Notes: generated by a model from the letters alone, not told the origin. Shown: positions 24,864 through 34,282, counted from the stretch's first letter. The stretch is 64,000 nt of DNA from Sphingobacterium sp. GVS05A (GCF_019969845.1 NZ_JAHXYR010000006.1:62001-126000); one strand, 5' to 3'. Program-made: numbers and translations.

Positions 24864-26816
24864 ATGAAAAGAAGGTATACGCTATTTACTGCTCTTGTAG
24901 GGATAATGACCACATTTACGCCAGTTCAGGGGCAAACACAACGTACTGAGAAGCCGCCATTGCATGGTAAACATTGGATGGCGATTACAGGAAAGCCTTT
25001 GGCTGCAACCGCTGGTGCCCAGTTGTTCCATCAAGGGGGCAATGCTGTTGATGCCGCTTGTGCAATGCTCGCAGCCACCTGTACCATGTGGGATGTGCTT
25101 AGCTGGGGAGGAGAGACACAGGCGCTAATCTATCATCCGAAATTAAAAAAGGTGATTGCTATCAATGCCCTCGGTGTTGCGCCGACAGGAGCAACGGTTG
25201 ATTTCTTTCGGTCAAAGGGCTATGAATTCCCGCCGGAATACGGTCCCCTTGCTGCAGTTACCCCCGGCACGCCTGGAGGCTTATGTTATATGTTAGCGCA
25301 TTATGGCACCAAAAGCCTGGCTGAAGTCCTCGCGCCAGCCATGGAGATGGCAGCGGGCTATCCCATCGATGCCCAGACGGCCAATAGCATCGAACGTGGT
25401 AAAGCACGTATCAAAGAATGGCCTTACAGCAAAAAAGTTTTCCTCGTCCATGAAGGCAGCAAAAGGGAAGCTCCCGAAGCCGGCGAAATCTTTGTACAGC
25501 AAGATCTACTACAGACACTTTCAAAATTGGTTGAGGCCGAGAAGAAAGCTATTGCCGCCGGCAAGGATAGAAAAGCCGCTATTATGGCCGCCTACGACCG
25601 TTTTTATAAAGGAGATATCGCGGATGAATTTGTCCGTGGCAGTAAAGAACAGGGGGGCTTGATTACCAAAGAAGACCTTGCTAACTGGAAACCCATTGAA
25701 GAAGAACCTTTGCATGTAAATTATAAGGGTATAGACGTCTATAAATTACAAGAGTGGACGCAGGGACCGGCCATGCTGCAAAGTTTACAGTTGCTGAAAA
25801 ATTTTGATCTAAAAGCTATGGGCTATAACTCTGCGCCCTATATACACACGATATATCAGGTCATGAATCTGGCCTTTGCAGACCGGGATTTTTATTATGG
25901 GGATCCCTATTTCAAACCTAAGGCACCTATTCAAGGTCTATTAAGTGAGTCTTATGCCAAGGCACGGGCCGCTACGATTGATCCAAAGCATAACAATCCG
26001 CATGTTCTTCCTGGTGATCCTTATCCTTATGAAGGAAAGAAGAATCCTTTTGCTAAGCTACTTCAGCAACGTAGCAAACAATTCACTCCGGATACGGAGT
26101 CAAAAAAAGATTTTGTTCCCAAGCACGATGCGAATTCAACAACATCCTTGTCATCGCCACGCGATACAACCCTATGGGCCTCTCTGGCAACAGATAGTGT
26201 CTATATGGATCGGCTATTGCGTGGGACGACCAGTGTGGAAGCGGCAGATGCCGAAGGTTGGGTTGTTTCGATCACGCCAAGTGGAGGCTGGCTACCGGCC
26301 TGTATCGCTGGAAATACTGGAGTAGGTATGAGCCAACGCTTACAAAGTTTTGTCCTCGACTCGCTGATCAATCCGTTCAATGTCGTGGCACCGGGCAAAA
26401 GACCGCGTGTAACGCTTACACCCGCGCTGGCACTAAAAGAGGGAAAACCATATCTTTCTTTTGCGGTGCAGGGTGGTGATACACAGGACCAGAATCTGTT
26501 GCAATTCTTTCTGAATACTGTGGAGTTTGACATGACAACACAGCAGGCGAGTGAGGCGCCGAATATCAATAGTAATCAACTGTGGTTATCTTTGGGTGGT
26601 ACCAAAATTGGCGATCGAAAACCTCGTGCCGGAAGCTTATTACTGGATAAACGTACTCCAAAGGAAGTTGTCGAAAAGCTTAAGACAATGGGCTATAGCA
26701 TACAATTCGGCGAACGAAACAGTGGTCCGATCAATGCGATCTATTTCGATCAGAAGCATGGCACACTCTGGGGCGGTAGTAGCAATAATGGGGAAGACTA
26801 TGGAATAGGATGGTAA
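24864..26816 (+). CDS. Gamma-glutamyltransferase/acylase family Ntn-hydrolase, exported
   Basis: The ATG at 24864 gives a proper signal peptide (MKRRYTLFTALVGIMTTFTP, ending near QGQ); an in-frame TTG at 24840 is less likely. The product is 650 residues. The N-terminal subunit region has the family pattern GGNAVDAACAMLAATC, WGGETQAL and AAVTPGTPGGL. The autoprocessing site is probably at T455 in RGTTSVEAADAEGW, where the new N-terminal Thr becomes the nucleophile. About 90 residues before it (from about 365) form a long Lys/Pro/Ser-rich linker not usual for compact members. Glutathione or gamma-glutamyl substrates are the default for the family, but acylase activity is possible. The gene stands alone after the xylose terminator. 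Confidence 0.85.
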   Translation: MKRRYTLFTALVGIMTTFTPVQGQTQRTEKPPLHGKHWMAITGKPLAATAGAQLFHQGGNAVDAACAMLAATCTMWDVLSWGGETQALIYHPKLKKVIAINALGVAPTGATVDFFRSKGYEFPPEYGPLAAVTPGTPGGLCYMLAHYGTKSLAEVLAPAMEMAAGYPIDAQTANSIERGKARIKEWPYSKKVFLVHEGSKREAPEAGEIFVQQDLLQTLSKLVEAEKKAIAAGKDRKAAIMAAYDRFYKGDIADEFVRGSKEQGGLITKEDLANWKPIEEEPLHVNYKGIDVYKLQEWTQGPAMLQSLQLLKNFDLKAMGYNSAPYIHTIYQVMNLAFADRDFYYGDPYFKPKAPIQGLLSESYAKARAATIDPKHNNPHVLPGDPYPYEGKKNPFAKLLQQRSKQFTPDTESKKDFVPKHDANSTTSLSSPRDTTLWASLATDSVYMDRLLRGTTSVEAADAEGWVVSITPSGGWLPACIAGNTGVGMSQRLQSFVLDSLINPFNVVAPGKRPRVTLTPALALKEGKPYLSFAVQGGDTQDQNLLQFFLNTVEFDMTTQQASEAPNINSNQLWLSLGGTKIGDRKPRAGSLLLDKRTPKEVVEKLKTMGYSIQFGERNSGPINAIYFDQKHGTLWGGSSNNGEDYGIGW

Positions 26817-26898
26817 CCTGAACAGAAAAGTAACATCGTTTTGTTATCTCCATCGTATTTGGTATCTTACCTACTGATCAAAAGGTGATTTTTTTGTT

Positions 26899-27501
26899 AT
26901 GGAGGGTAGTGTCAATAAGTATTCGTTTGTTTTTCAACCTGATGAAGCGGGTTTAGTATTAGTGGATGGTTTAAAGCAGCAGTTGAGAGCGGCATTGGCC
27001 GAAGAGTTTCCAGATAAGGACAAAGGCTGGTACCACAGCTGCAATTCCAAAGCTCATGTGACCATCTGTGCTTTTGCCGGAAATGAGGATACACTGGCAC
27101 AGGCTATTACAGCTTTGCAACAAACGATGCTATATGAACGTAGTCAGTACGTTTATTTTGACCATTTTTGTTCTTTTGCTGGAGGAACTTTTTATATTGC
27201 CCCCACAGTACATGCCCGAAGTTATCTAAAGGATCGAATCCGAAAGGTCGTACACACCCTCAACTCGTTTGATCTGATCGAGATTAGTGATGAACCGCAT
27301 ATTTCTATTGGACGTAGATTGGAGCCGGAACGGCTCGATTTCGCAAAAAAACTATTACGCTCGGTTGATCTGAGTTTTATGTGTACCGGTGTGCATATTC
27401 GTCGCTTTAATCCTGACATGGGACAGTATGAACCCGTTGATTTTGTCAAATTTGGCAATCAATCGAAAGAAAATTCCGGACAACTTTCATTTAAATTCTA
27501 A
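26899..27501 (+). CDS. 2H phosphoesterase / 2'-5' RNA ligase-like protein
   Basis: A 200-residue protein with the two H-x-T/S-x motifs of the 2H superfamily: HVT at residues 53-55 (in KAHVTICAF) and HIS at 134-136 (in DEPHISIGRRL). Both are followed by the hydrophobic residues expected. These enzymes act on 2',3'-cyclic phosphates or 2'-5' linkages in RNA or nucleotides; the true substrate is unknown here. It is a short stand-alone gene, 82 bp after the acylase gene and 83 bp before the Nramp-UspA gene on the same strand. Confidence 0.88.
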   Translation: MEGSVNKYSFVFQPDEAGLVLVDGLKQQLRAALAEEFPDKDKGWYHSCNSKAHVTICAFAGNEDTLAQAITALQQTMLYERSQYVYFDHFCSFAGGTFYIAPTVHARSYLKDRIRKVVHTLNSFDLIEISDEPHISIGRRLEPERLDFAKKLLRSVDLSFMCTGVHIRRFNPDMGQYEPVDFVKFGNQSKENSGQLSFKF

Positions 27502-27516
27502 TTATATGGCTGTTTA

Positions 27517-27548
27517 ATTGTCTAGTAATGTAAAGCTTTTTATCTTTA
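27517..27548 (+). promoter_or_regulatory. Promoter of the Nramp-UspA gene
   Basis: ATTG at 27517-27520 and TATCTTTA at 27541-27548 are separated by 20 bp, fitting the Bacteroidota -33/-7 arrangement with one mismatch in the -7 box. The leader would be about 30 nt. Confidence 0.5.
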
Positions 27549-27584
27549 GCCCTAGCAATAAAAGATATTGTCCTAATGTAAGCT

Positions 27585-29462
27585 ATGCATCACGACGACT
27601 CCCATCATAAATCATTATCTGATATCCATGAAAGTGTGGATGTCAATCAAGGAAAATCCAAATTCAAAAAGGTACTCAGTTTTTTCGGTCCAGCCTATCT
27701 GATCAGTGTGGGGTATATGGATCCGGGCAACTGGGCGACGGACCTTGCTGGGGGAAGTCAGTTTGGCTATGCTTTGATCTGGGTCTTGCTGATGAGCAAT
27801 ATTATGGCACTATTGCTGCAAAACCTCTGTGCACGTTTGGGGATCGTGAGAGGTAAGGATCTGGCGCAATGTAACCGCGAGACTTATCCCAAGCGTATGA
27901 ATTTTGTGCTATATGTCCTAGCCGAGATTGCTATTGCAGCCTGTGATCTGGCCGAAGTATTGGGTATGGCCATTGGTCTTAACCTGCTCTTTGGCATTGA
28001 TCTACTCTGGGGGGTATTGATCAGTTTTGCCGACACCTTCCTGTTACTCTACTTACAGAAGTTAGGCATGCGCAAAATGGAACTCTTTATTATTGGTTTG
28101 ATATCCATGATCGGCATGTGCTTTATGGTGGAGATGTTTTTGGCCAAACCTGATTTCTCCGAAGTAGTCACGGGTTTTATTCCGAGCATCCCCAATAGTG
28201 CTGCGCTTTATATAGCGATTGGTATTATCGGTGCTACTGTCATGCCACACAACCTTTACCTGCATTCCGCTCTGGTGCAGACCCGAAAGATTGACCGAAA
28301 TGAAGTCTCCATACGAAAATCATTGAAATATAATTTTTGGGATAGTGCCATTGCATTAAACCTGGCATTCCTGGTCAATGCCGCCATATTGATCCTTGCC
28401 GCATCCGTATTTCATAAAAATGGTATGCATGATGTCGCCGAACTGGAAGATGCCTACCACTTATTAGGCAATTTACTCGGTACAGAATGGGCCTCGAAGC
28501 TATTTGCAGTAGCATTGATCCTAGCGGGTCAAAGTTCTACGGTCACGGGAACCCTGGCCGGACAGATCGTGATGGAGGGTTACCTACGGTTGCGGATCAG
28601 TCCGACACTGCGTCGGATTATCACGCGGCTTTTGGCAATCATACCCGCCGTCCTGGTGATCCTGATTTCCGGTGAAGGGCGAGTAGGGCAGTTGTTGATC
28701 TTTAGTCAGGTGATCTTGAGTATGCAGTTGGCTTTTGCTGTCATACCATTGATTCACTTTGTAAGCGACAAGGCCAAGATGGGAATCTTTGCTATAAAAC
28801 CCCTGACCAAAGCTTTTGCCTGGCTGATAGCCGCTGTGATAGCCGTACTGAATTTTAAGTTGGTTTATGACGAGGTCACCGGATGGATTACCGAAGCAAA
28901 CAATCTTTTTGTCACGGTGTTACTTATTCTGGGTGCCGCTGGTCTGCTCTTTCTGCTGATCATGACGGTATTAATTCCCATTATGCGCAAATCAAAACCG
29001 ATCGAGTTGGAAGTGCACCCACCATTTGAAGCTTTACATTTTGAAGACAGAGGGTATTTCAAGAAAGTGGTAATTGCCTTAGATTATTCTAGTTCAGATC
29101 AGAAAGTGATACAGTATGCTTTGCAACTGTCACATCCCGACACCAGCTTTGTCGTTGTCCACATTGTCGAAAGTGCCTCCGTCAAATATACAGGTGAGTC
29201 TACCGATGATTTTGAGTCACGACAAGATTTGGAACGCCTAAAGCTGTATGCTGACTTTTTATTGTCCAAAGGGCATCAAACGGAGTATGAACTCGGCTAC
29301 AATAATCGGATCAAGAGCATTGCCGAAGTCTGTGAAAAATACCATGCAGACCTCTTGGTCGTGGGGAGCCATGGTCATACCGGTGTCAAGGATTTTGTGT
29401 TTGGTGAGACAGTAAACAAGTTGCGTCATGCTGTAAAAGTTCCAGTTTTTATTGCACAATAA
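27585..29462 (+). CDS. Nramp divalent metal transporter fused to a C-terminal universal stress domain
   Basis: A 625-residue protein. Residues 30-470 are an Nramp/MntH transporter of about 11 helices with both metal-site motifs intact: DPGN at 46-49 and MPH at 220-222. A His-rich N-terminus (MHHDDSHH) precedes it. Residues about 490-625 form a UspA-like domain: KKVVIALDYSSSD at its start and GSHGHTGVKDFVFG with G-x2-G-x9-like nucleotide-binding spacing at its end. Import of Mn2+ (or Fe2+) with protons is expected, with the Usp domain in the cytoplasm possibly sensing ATP. A promoter with a 20-bp spacer lies upstream. Such fusions occur in other Bacteroidota from memory. Confidence 0.93.
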   Translation: MHHDDSHHKSLSDIHESVDVNQGKSKFKKVLSFFGPAYLISVGYMDPGNWATDLAGGSQFGYALIWVLLMSNIMALLLQNLCARLGIVRGKDLAQCNRETYPKRMNFVLYVLAEIAIAACDLAEVLGMAIGLNLLFGIDLLWGVLISFADTFLLLYLQKLGMRKMELFIIGLISMIGMCFMVEMFLAKPDFSEVVTGFIPSIPNSAALYIAIGIIGATVMPHNLYLHSALVQTRKIDRNEVSIRKSLKYNFWDSAIALNLAFLVNAAILILAASVFHKNGMHDVAELEDAYHLLGNLLGTEWASKLFAVALILAGQSSTVTGTLAGQIVMEGYLRLRISPTLRRIITRLLAIIPAVLVILISGEGRVGQLLIFSQVILSMQLAFAVIPLIHFVSDKAKMGIFAIKPLTKAFAWLIAAVIAVLNFKLVYDEVTGWITEANNLFVTVLLILGAAGLLFLLIMTVLIPIMRKSKPIELEVHPPFEALHFEDRGYFKKVVIALDYSSSDQKVIQYALQLSHPDTSFVVVHIVESASVKYTGESTDDFESRQDLERLKLYADFLLSKGHQTEYELGYNNRIKSIAEVCEKYHADLLVVGSHGHTGVKDFVFGETVNKLRHAVKVPVFIAQ

Positions 29463-29557
29463 GACTTGGAGACCTATCCCAAAGAGACACTGTCTATTCA
29501 CTGTAATTTTATTACGGAAAAAGTGTAGGGATGGATCGGTAAGTGCTAAATAATTCT

Positions 29558-29565
29558 TACTTTTG
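29558..29565 (+). promoter_or_regulatory. -7 box for the PurF-like gene
   Basis: TACTTTTG is an exact TAnnTTTG match, 17 bp before the ATG at 29583. No -33 TTG is evident. Confidence 0.6.
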
Positions 29566-29582
29566 CGTCATCAAATCAAGAT

Positions 29583-31493
29583 ATGAGCGACGCTATTAAA
29601 CACGAGTGCGGAATCGCACTAATTCGCCTGTTAAAACCCTTATCTTATTATCAGGAAAAATATGGTACGCCATTCTATGGCATCAACAAATTGTACCTAT
29701 TAATGGAAAAACAGCACAACCGTGGACAAGACGGGGCTGGAATTGCAACCATTAAATTTGATGTTAAACCTGGAAATCGTTACATTTCGCGTTACCGAGC
29801 TATGGGCTCAACTGCTGTGGCAGACATATTCGAATATGTACAGAAAAAATTTGCTTCTGTTCAGAAGGCATTTCCAGATGAGTCAAAGGATACCCAATGG
29901 TTAAAAGATAATGTCAGTTTTACTGGAGAAGTACTTTTAGGACATTTGCGCTATGGAACGCATGGAAAGAACAGTATCGAAAGCTGTCACCCATTTTTAA
30001 GACAAAACAATTGGATGTCACGCAACCTTGTTGTTGCGGGTAACTTCAACATGACCAATGTGGATGAACTTTTGCAACAATTGTATGAGTTGGGACAACA
30101 TCCAAAAGAAAAAGCGGATACCGTAACCGTTTTGGAAAAAATTGGACATTTCTTAGATGATGAAAACCAGGAGCTTTTTGATCACTTCAAAAAAGAGGGA
30201 TATTCCAATGTCGAGATCAGTTCATTGATTGCCAAAAACATCGATGTTTCCAAGATCTTAAAGCGTTCAGCGAAGACTTGGGATGGTGGTTATACCATCG
30301 CTGGTATCTTTGGTCATGGCGATGCTTTCGTGATGCGTGATCCTGCGGGTATCCGTCCGGCATTCTACTACCAGGATGAAGAAATTTTAGTTGTAGCTTC
30401 CGAAAGACCAGTCATCCAGACTGCATTCAATGTGCCTATCGGTGCCGTGAAAGAAATTAAACCGGGGCATGCCTTGATCGCTAAAAAAGATGGTACTGTG
30501 TCACAGGAAATGTTTAGACAGCCTGTTGAACAACGTTCTTGTTCTTTTGAGCGTATCTATTTCTCCCGTGGGTCAGATGCTGATATCTATAAAGAACGTA
30601 AAGAATTGGGTAGATTATTAGTGCCACAGGTACTGGAATCTGTCAAAAGTAATATTAAGAATACCGTATTCTCTTTCATCCCCAATACGGCTGAAGTATC
30701 GTACTACGGTTTGATGGATGGTATCAATACCTACGTCAGGGATTTTCAAAAAGAGACCTTACTAAAACGTGCAGAGAAAATTTCTGACGAGGAATTGGAT
30801 GAGATCTTGAGCATCAAACCACGTTTTGAAAAATTGAATGTAAAGGATGCTAAATTGCGTACCTTCATTACACAGGATGCCGATCGTACAGATATGGTAC
30901 AACATGTGTATGATACCACTTACGGCATTGTTAAAGATCATGAAGATACCATCGTTGCAATCGATGATTCCATTGTACGTGGAACGACGTTGAAGCAAAG
31001 TATCCTGACGATCTTAGATCGTTTGAACCCGAAGAAAATTGTAATCGTTTCCTCCGCACCACAAATTCGCTACCCTGATTGTTATGGTATCGATATGTCA
31101 CGTATGGGTGAATTCGTTGCATTCGAAGCGGCGATCAACCTGTTGAAACAACGCGGCATGGCACATATTATTGATGAAGTGTATCAAAAATGTCTGTTGT
31201 CGATGACGCAGGATGTCAATGAAATCGAAAACTATGTGAAAGCAATTTATGCGCCATTTACAGATGAAGAGATTTCCGAAGAAATTGGCCGTATCGTTAG
31301 ACCTCACCATTTGAAAGCCGAACTTGAGGTGGTGTATCAAACCTTGGATAATTTGCATAAAGCATGTCCCGCACATAGCGGTGATTGGTATTTCTCCGGC
31401 GATTACCCGACTCCAGGTGGTAATAAGGTTGTTAATAAAGCCTATATGAACTGGATTGAAGGTAAAAATGTACGTGCATACTTCAGTAACTAA
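29583..31493 (+). CDS. Amidophosphoribosyltransferase (PurF-like), long Bacteroidota form
   Basis: A 636-residue protein, roughly 130 residues longer than typical PurF. C9 follows an eight-residue leader (MSDAIKHE), which fits removal to expose the N-terminal Cys of class II glutamine amidotransferases. QHNRGQDGAGIAT and HLRYGTHG are amidotransferase signatures. The phosphoribosyltransferase half has SRGSDADIY and the PRPP loop AIDDSIVRGTT near 460. PurF starts purine synthesis by making phosphoribosylamine from PRPP and glutamine. Several segments where canonical PurF is conserved differ here, so I regard it as a PurF paralogue whose exact role is not proven, and leave the symbol empty. It has its own promoter and terminator. 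Confidence 0.85.
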   Translation: MSDAIKHECGIALIRLLKPLSYYQEKYGTPFYGINKLYLLMEKQHNRGQDGAGIATIKFDVKPGNRYISRYRAMGSTAVADIFEYVQKKFASVQKAFPDESKDTQWLKDNVSFTGEVLLGHLRYGTHGKNSIESCHPFLRQNNWMSRNLVVAGNFNMTNVDELLQQLYELGQHPKEKADTVTVLEKIGHFLDDENQELFDHFKKEGYSNVEISSLIAKNIDVSKILKRSAKTWDGGYTIAGIFGHGDAFVMRDPAGIRPAFYYQDEEILVVASERPVIQTAFNVPIGAVKEIKPGHALIAKKDGTVSQEMFRQPVEQRSCSFERIYFSRGSDADIYKERKELGRLLVPQVLESVKSNIKNTVFSFIPNTAEVSYYGLMDGINTYVRDFQKETLLKRAEKISDEELDEILSIKPRFEKLNVKDAKLRTFITQDADRTDMVQHVYDTTYGIVKDHEDTIVAIDDSIVRGTTLKQSILTILDRLNPKKIVIVSSAPQIRYPDCYGIDMSRMGEFVAFEAAINLLKQRGMAHIIDEVYQKCLLSMTQDVNEIENYVKAIYAPFTDEEISEEIGRIVRPHHLKAELEVVYQTLDNLHKACPAHSGDWYFSGDYPTPGGNKVVNKAYMNWIEGKNVRAYFSN

Positions 31494-31509
31494 GTATAAA
31501 AATATCAGG

Positions 31510-31540
31510 AAAAGGGGGCGTTCAAAATGCCCCCTTTTTC
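31510..31540 (+). terminator. Intrinsic terminator of the PurF-like gene
   Basis: A 10-bp stem AAAAGGGGGC/GCCCCCTTTT (31510-31519 with 31529-31538) with a 9-nt loop, followed by TC and T-rich sequence. Confidence 0.85.
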
Positions 31541-31570
31541 TTTCAACTTGTTTTTACCCTGCGAGGTCAA

Positions 31571-31690
31571 TTTTTATATTCGAGACCCAAGGGGGCCGTT
31601 TTTATTTTTTGCATTTCCTCATACTCCTTTCCAGTCTCTTTTTTATTATTCAATTCTCAAGGGACGCTTTTACTTTTTGTACAGCTTCTT
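31571..31690. repeat. Degenerate direct repeat, two units about 70 bp apart
   Basis: The units share an order of blocks: a T-run, TATTC, CAAGGG (31588 and 31658), a C, TTTTA, TTTTTG and a TC-rich end. Similarity is partial and biased by T-richness. Confidence 0.35.
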
Positions 31691-31843
31691 TTTTTATATA
31701 TTCGTAATACGGAATTGATTATAATGACACAGCAGGCGCATCATAAGGTATTTGCTGTATTTTGCCAATATATACTTTTATGATTCAATCAACCTTTAGC
31801 CTTACTGAAATTAAGGTTTTTAACAGCGTAAATAAATAGCTCC

Positions 31844-32899
31844 ATGAGAGGACAACTTTTCTATCTTTTTCTTCTTTTTTCAATGGTTTCCTGTGATATA
31901 GCCCATAACGTGCCCAAGGATCCTTACCCCAACTCATTTGACAAGCCAAATATCGTGAATTCCTTCGTGGATCAGAATGGAAACTTCTATCCAGACAATT
32001 GGCGCAGAACTTATGGTGAACCGCCTAAAAGCGGTGATGTCAATGCTTATTCCTTGATGAAGATTGCAACAGAAAAAGGAATTGAAAGCCAGCTGAAAGC
32101 TTTTGAGAAGACTCGAATGTTGGCTGTGGGCAGCAAAGTGAAGGCCAAAGACCGTGTATTTATATTTGTGCATGGATTCAATGCGCCATCAGACGAGGTC
32201 AATGAGAGCTATGAGTATATGCGCAAGTTGTTAAAGATCAATGCGAATAAAGATGAGGTGGTTAAATTTTATTGGGATGGTTTACATACAACCAATCCCT
32301 TTGGGGGCGCCAAAGTTTGGTTTTCCGCAACCTCATTCAGCCAAATGGCGGGTGAGTTTGGATTGCGTAACCTCCTGAATAGCATCAGTAATAAGAAGAT
32401 TATTCTGATCTCGCATAGCCGTGGTGCATCAGTCGTGTTGAGTGCTTTAAGCAGTGCAACTTTTAGTGAAAGTTTTGCCAAAGGAACGCTGGAGAACCAC
32501 AACGTCGACGTCGATGGCGCAAAAAAGCTTGCTGAAAACGGCAATGATATTACCTGTATTATGCTAGCTCCAGCAATAGGACTGGAGGACTTTAAGATAA
32601 GAGATGTAGATAAGGGAACCGAGTCATTTTGTAACTTGAGCAAGCAAGTTAAGAAGATCCATATTACTATTAACAATACCGATGTGATGTTAAAGAAGTT
32701 TGTTGGTTTTCTGTCCAATAAATTGAAGGCTACAGATTTGGGCTATAAAGCTGATGTCTGTAATGAATTGGTGAAGCATTACCCGATGATGAAGTATACC
32801 GATTTTACTGGCATGCAGAGCCACGATTTTAATAAATACATCCGCAACCCCAAATTCAAGGCCATGTTGAAGGCGGAGGGAATTGCAGTCAATCGTTAA
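31844..32899 (+). CDS. Putative lipoprotein of the alpha/beta-hydrolase fold (DUF900-like)
   Basis: A 351-residue protein with a lipoprotein signal peptide; the lipobox is MVSC with C17. The hydrolase core begins with DRVFIFVHGFNAPSDEV near 110, the HGF oxyanion segment, and continues with a nucleophile elbow SHSRGAS with S192. An acid and a catalytic His are likely in the C-terminal part (for example around MLAPAIGLEDF and QSHDFNKY), but I cannot fix them. Substrate unknown; DUF900-type hydrolases have no established role. It is followed after 4 bp by the dicarboxylate symporter gene, so they are probably co-transcribed, which gives no clear metabolic link. Confidence 0.8.
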   Translation: MRGQLFYLFLLFSMVSCDIAHNVPKDPYPNSFDKPNIVNSFVDQNGNFYPDNWRRTYGEPPKSGDVNAYSLMKIATEKGIESQLKAFEKTRMLAVGSKVKAKDRVFIFVHGFNAPSDEVNESYEYMRKLLKINANKDEVVKFYWDGLHTTNPFGGAKVWFSATSFSQMAGEFGLRNLLNSISNKKIILISHSRGASVVLSALSSATFSESFAKGTLENHNVDVDGAKKLAENGNDITCIMLAPAIGLEDFKIRDVDKGTESFCNLSKQVKKIHITINNTDVMLKKFVGFLSNKLKATDLGYKADVCNELVKHYPMMKYTDFTGMQSHDFNKYIRNPKFKAMLKAEGIAVNR

Positions 32900-32903
32900 G
32901 ACA

Positions 32904-34157
32904 ATGAAGTATATTTTTAAGAGTCTCTATTTTCAGGTTATCGTTGGTATATTGATCGGTATTTTCTGTGGGGTCTATTTCCCGGATTTTGCCGTTAAAC
33001 TAAAGCCGCTGGGTGATGTCTTTATCAAATTGATCAAGATGGTGATAGCACCTCTGATCTTTAGTTCGATCGTGATCGGTATTGCAGGGATGCAAGACGT
33101 AAAGAAAGTAGGGAAGATTGGTCTGACATCGATTATCTATTTCGAAGTCATGACCACGATTGCATTGATTATCGGTTTGATCTTTGTCAATCTGATTCAG
33201 CCCGGAATAGGTATGAATGCGGATCTGGCGAGTCTGGATACATCGTCGGTATCACACTACATTACTGAGTCCCAGAAGCCCCATAGTTTCATGGACTTTA
33301 TCATGGATATTATTCCGGAGAACGTTATAGCTTCGGTTGCCTCAGATAACATATTGCAAGTCCTGGTTTTTGCGGTGCTTTTTGGGATAGGGATGACCAA
33401 GATCGGTCAAAAAGCTGCTGAACCCGTTATCAATGTGCTGCAATCTTTTCTAAAGGTACTTTTCTCCATTATTAAGATGGTGATGTATCTGGCCCCATTG
33501 GGAGCCATGGGGGCGATGGGATTTACCATTGGAAAGTTTGGTATTCAAGCCTTGACCAAGTTAGGTATGTTGATGTTAAGTTTCTATCTGACCTGTTTTA
33601 TCTTTGTCATTATTGTCATCGGGGCGGTATTACACTTCTATCTCAAGGTTAATATTTTCAAATTCCTGAAATATATCAAAGATGAGATTTTGATTGTATT
33701 GGGAACCTCTTCTTCGGAATCAGCATTGCCGGGCATTATGCAGAAAATGGAGGATGCAGGTTGTGCAAAGTCCGTGGTAGGTTTGGTGATCCCGACGGGG
33801 TATTCCTTTAACCTGGATGGAACGAGTATCTACCTGACCATGGCAGCGGTATTCATTTCGCAGGCACTCAATATGCATCTGACCTTGCAGCAGGAAATTA
33901 CCTTGCTGTTGGTCCTATTGCTAACCTCCAAAGGAGCTGCGGGTGTAACGGGAAGTGGTTTCGTGACCTTGGCGCTAACCTTGCCTGTCGTCGGACATGT
34001 TCCTGTTGAGTCCGTGGCATTGGTGTTTGGGGTGGATCGGTTTATGAGTGAAGCGAGGGCTATAACCAATCTGATTGGCAATTCGGCAGCAACGCTTGTG
34101 ATTTCCAAATATGAAAATAGTCTGGATGAGGAAGTCCTCCATGAGAAACTTGGTTGA
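32904..34157 (+). CDS. Dicarboxylate/amino acid:cation symporter (DAACS family)
   Basis: A 417-residue membrane protein; I prefer the ATG at 32904, just after the preceding stop, over an ATG at 32883 inside that gene. It has the DctA/GltP layout of 8 helices and two hairpins. The SSSESALPGIMQ segment is the conserved serine-rich reentrant loop HP1. The MAAVFISQALNM segment and the helix before it hold the family NLDGTSIYLT motif with substrate and Na+ ligands, and HP2 includes TSKGAAGVTGSGFVTLA. It imports C4-dicarboxylates or acidic amino acids with Na+ or H+. A bidirectional terminator follows. Confidence 0.94.
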   Translation: MKYIFKSLYFQVIVGILIGIFCGVYFPDFAVKLKPLGDVFIKLIKMVIAPLIFSSIVIGIAGMQDVKKVGKIGLTSIIYFEVMTTIALIIGLIFVNLIQPGIGMNADLASLDTSSVSHYITESQKPHSFMDFIMDIIPENVIASVASDNILQVLVFAVLFGIGMTKIGQKAAEPVINVLQSFLKVLFSIIKMVMYLAPLGAMGAMGFTIGKFGIQALTKLGMLMLSFYLTCFIFVIIVIGAVLHFYLKVNIFKFLKYIKDEILIVLGTSSSESALPGIMQKMEDAGCAKSVVGLVIPTGYSFNLDGTSIYLTMAAVFISQALNMHLTLQQEITLLLVLLLTSKGAAGVTGSGFVTLALTLPVVGHVPVESVALVFGVDRFMSEARAITNLIGNSAATLVISKYENSLDEEVLHEKLG

Positions 34158-34210
34158 TATCTTACCGAACCGGACATTCATACTTGTCTAGACGATGTAT
34201 CTCTTAAAAG

Positions 34211-34250
34211 AAAAACGGGGTGCCCAATCTTTTTGGACACCCCGTTTTTC
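34211..34250. terminator. Bidirectional terminator between symporter and lon
   Basis: Arms AAAAACGGGGTG (34211-34222) and CACCCCGTTTTT (34238-34249) are perfect 12-bp complements, with extra CCA/TGG-type pairing inside and a T-rich loop. Convergent genes lie on both sides. Confidence 0.88.
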
Positions 34251-34282
34251 TGAATAAATTTATTTAAACTCTTGAGAGGCGA

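Larger units (their letters stand above)
31494..31843. other. Intergenic region with terminator and degenerate T-rich repeat
   Basis: About 350 bp without a supported gene. It holds the terminator of the PurF-like gene and a degenerate direct repeat at 31571-31690 listed separately. I see no clear promoter for the lipoprotein gene at 31844. Confidence 0.6.
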
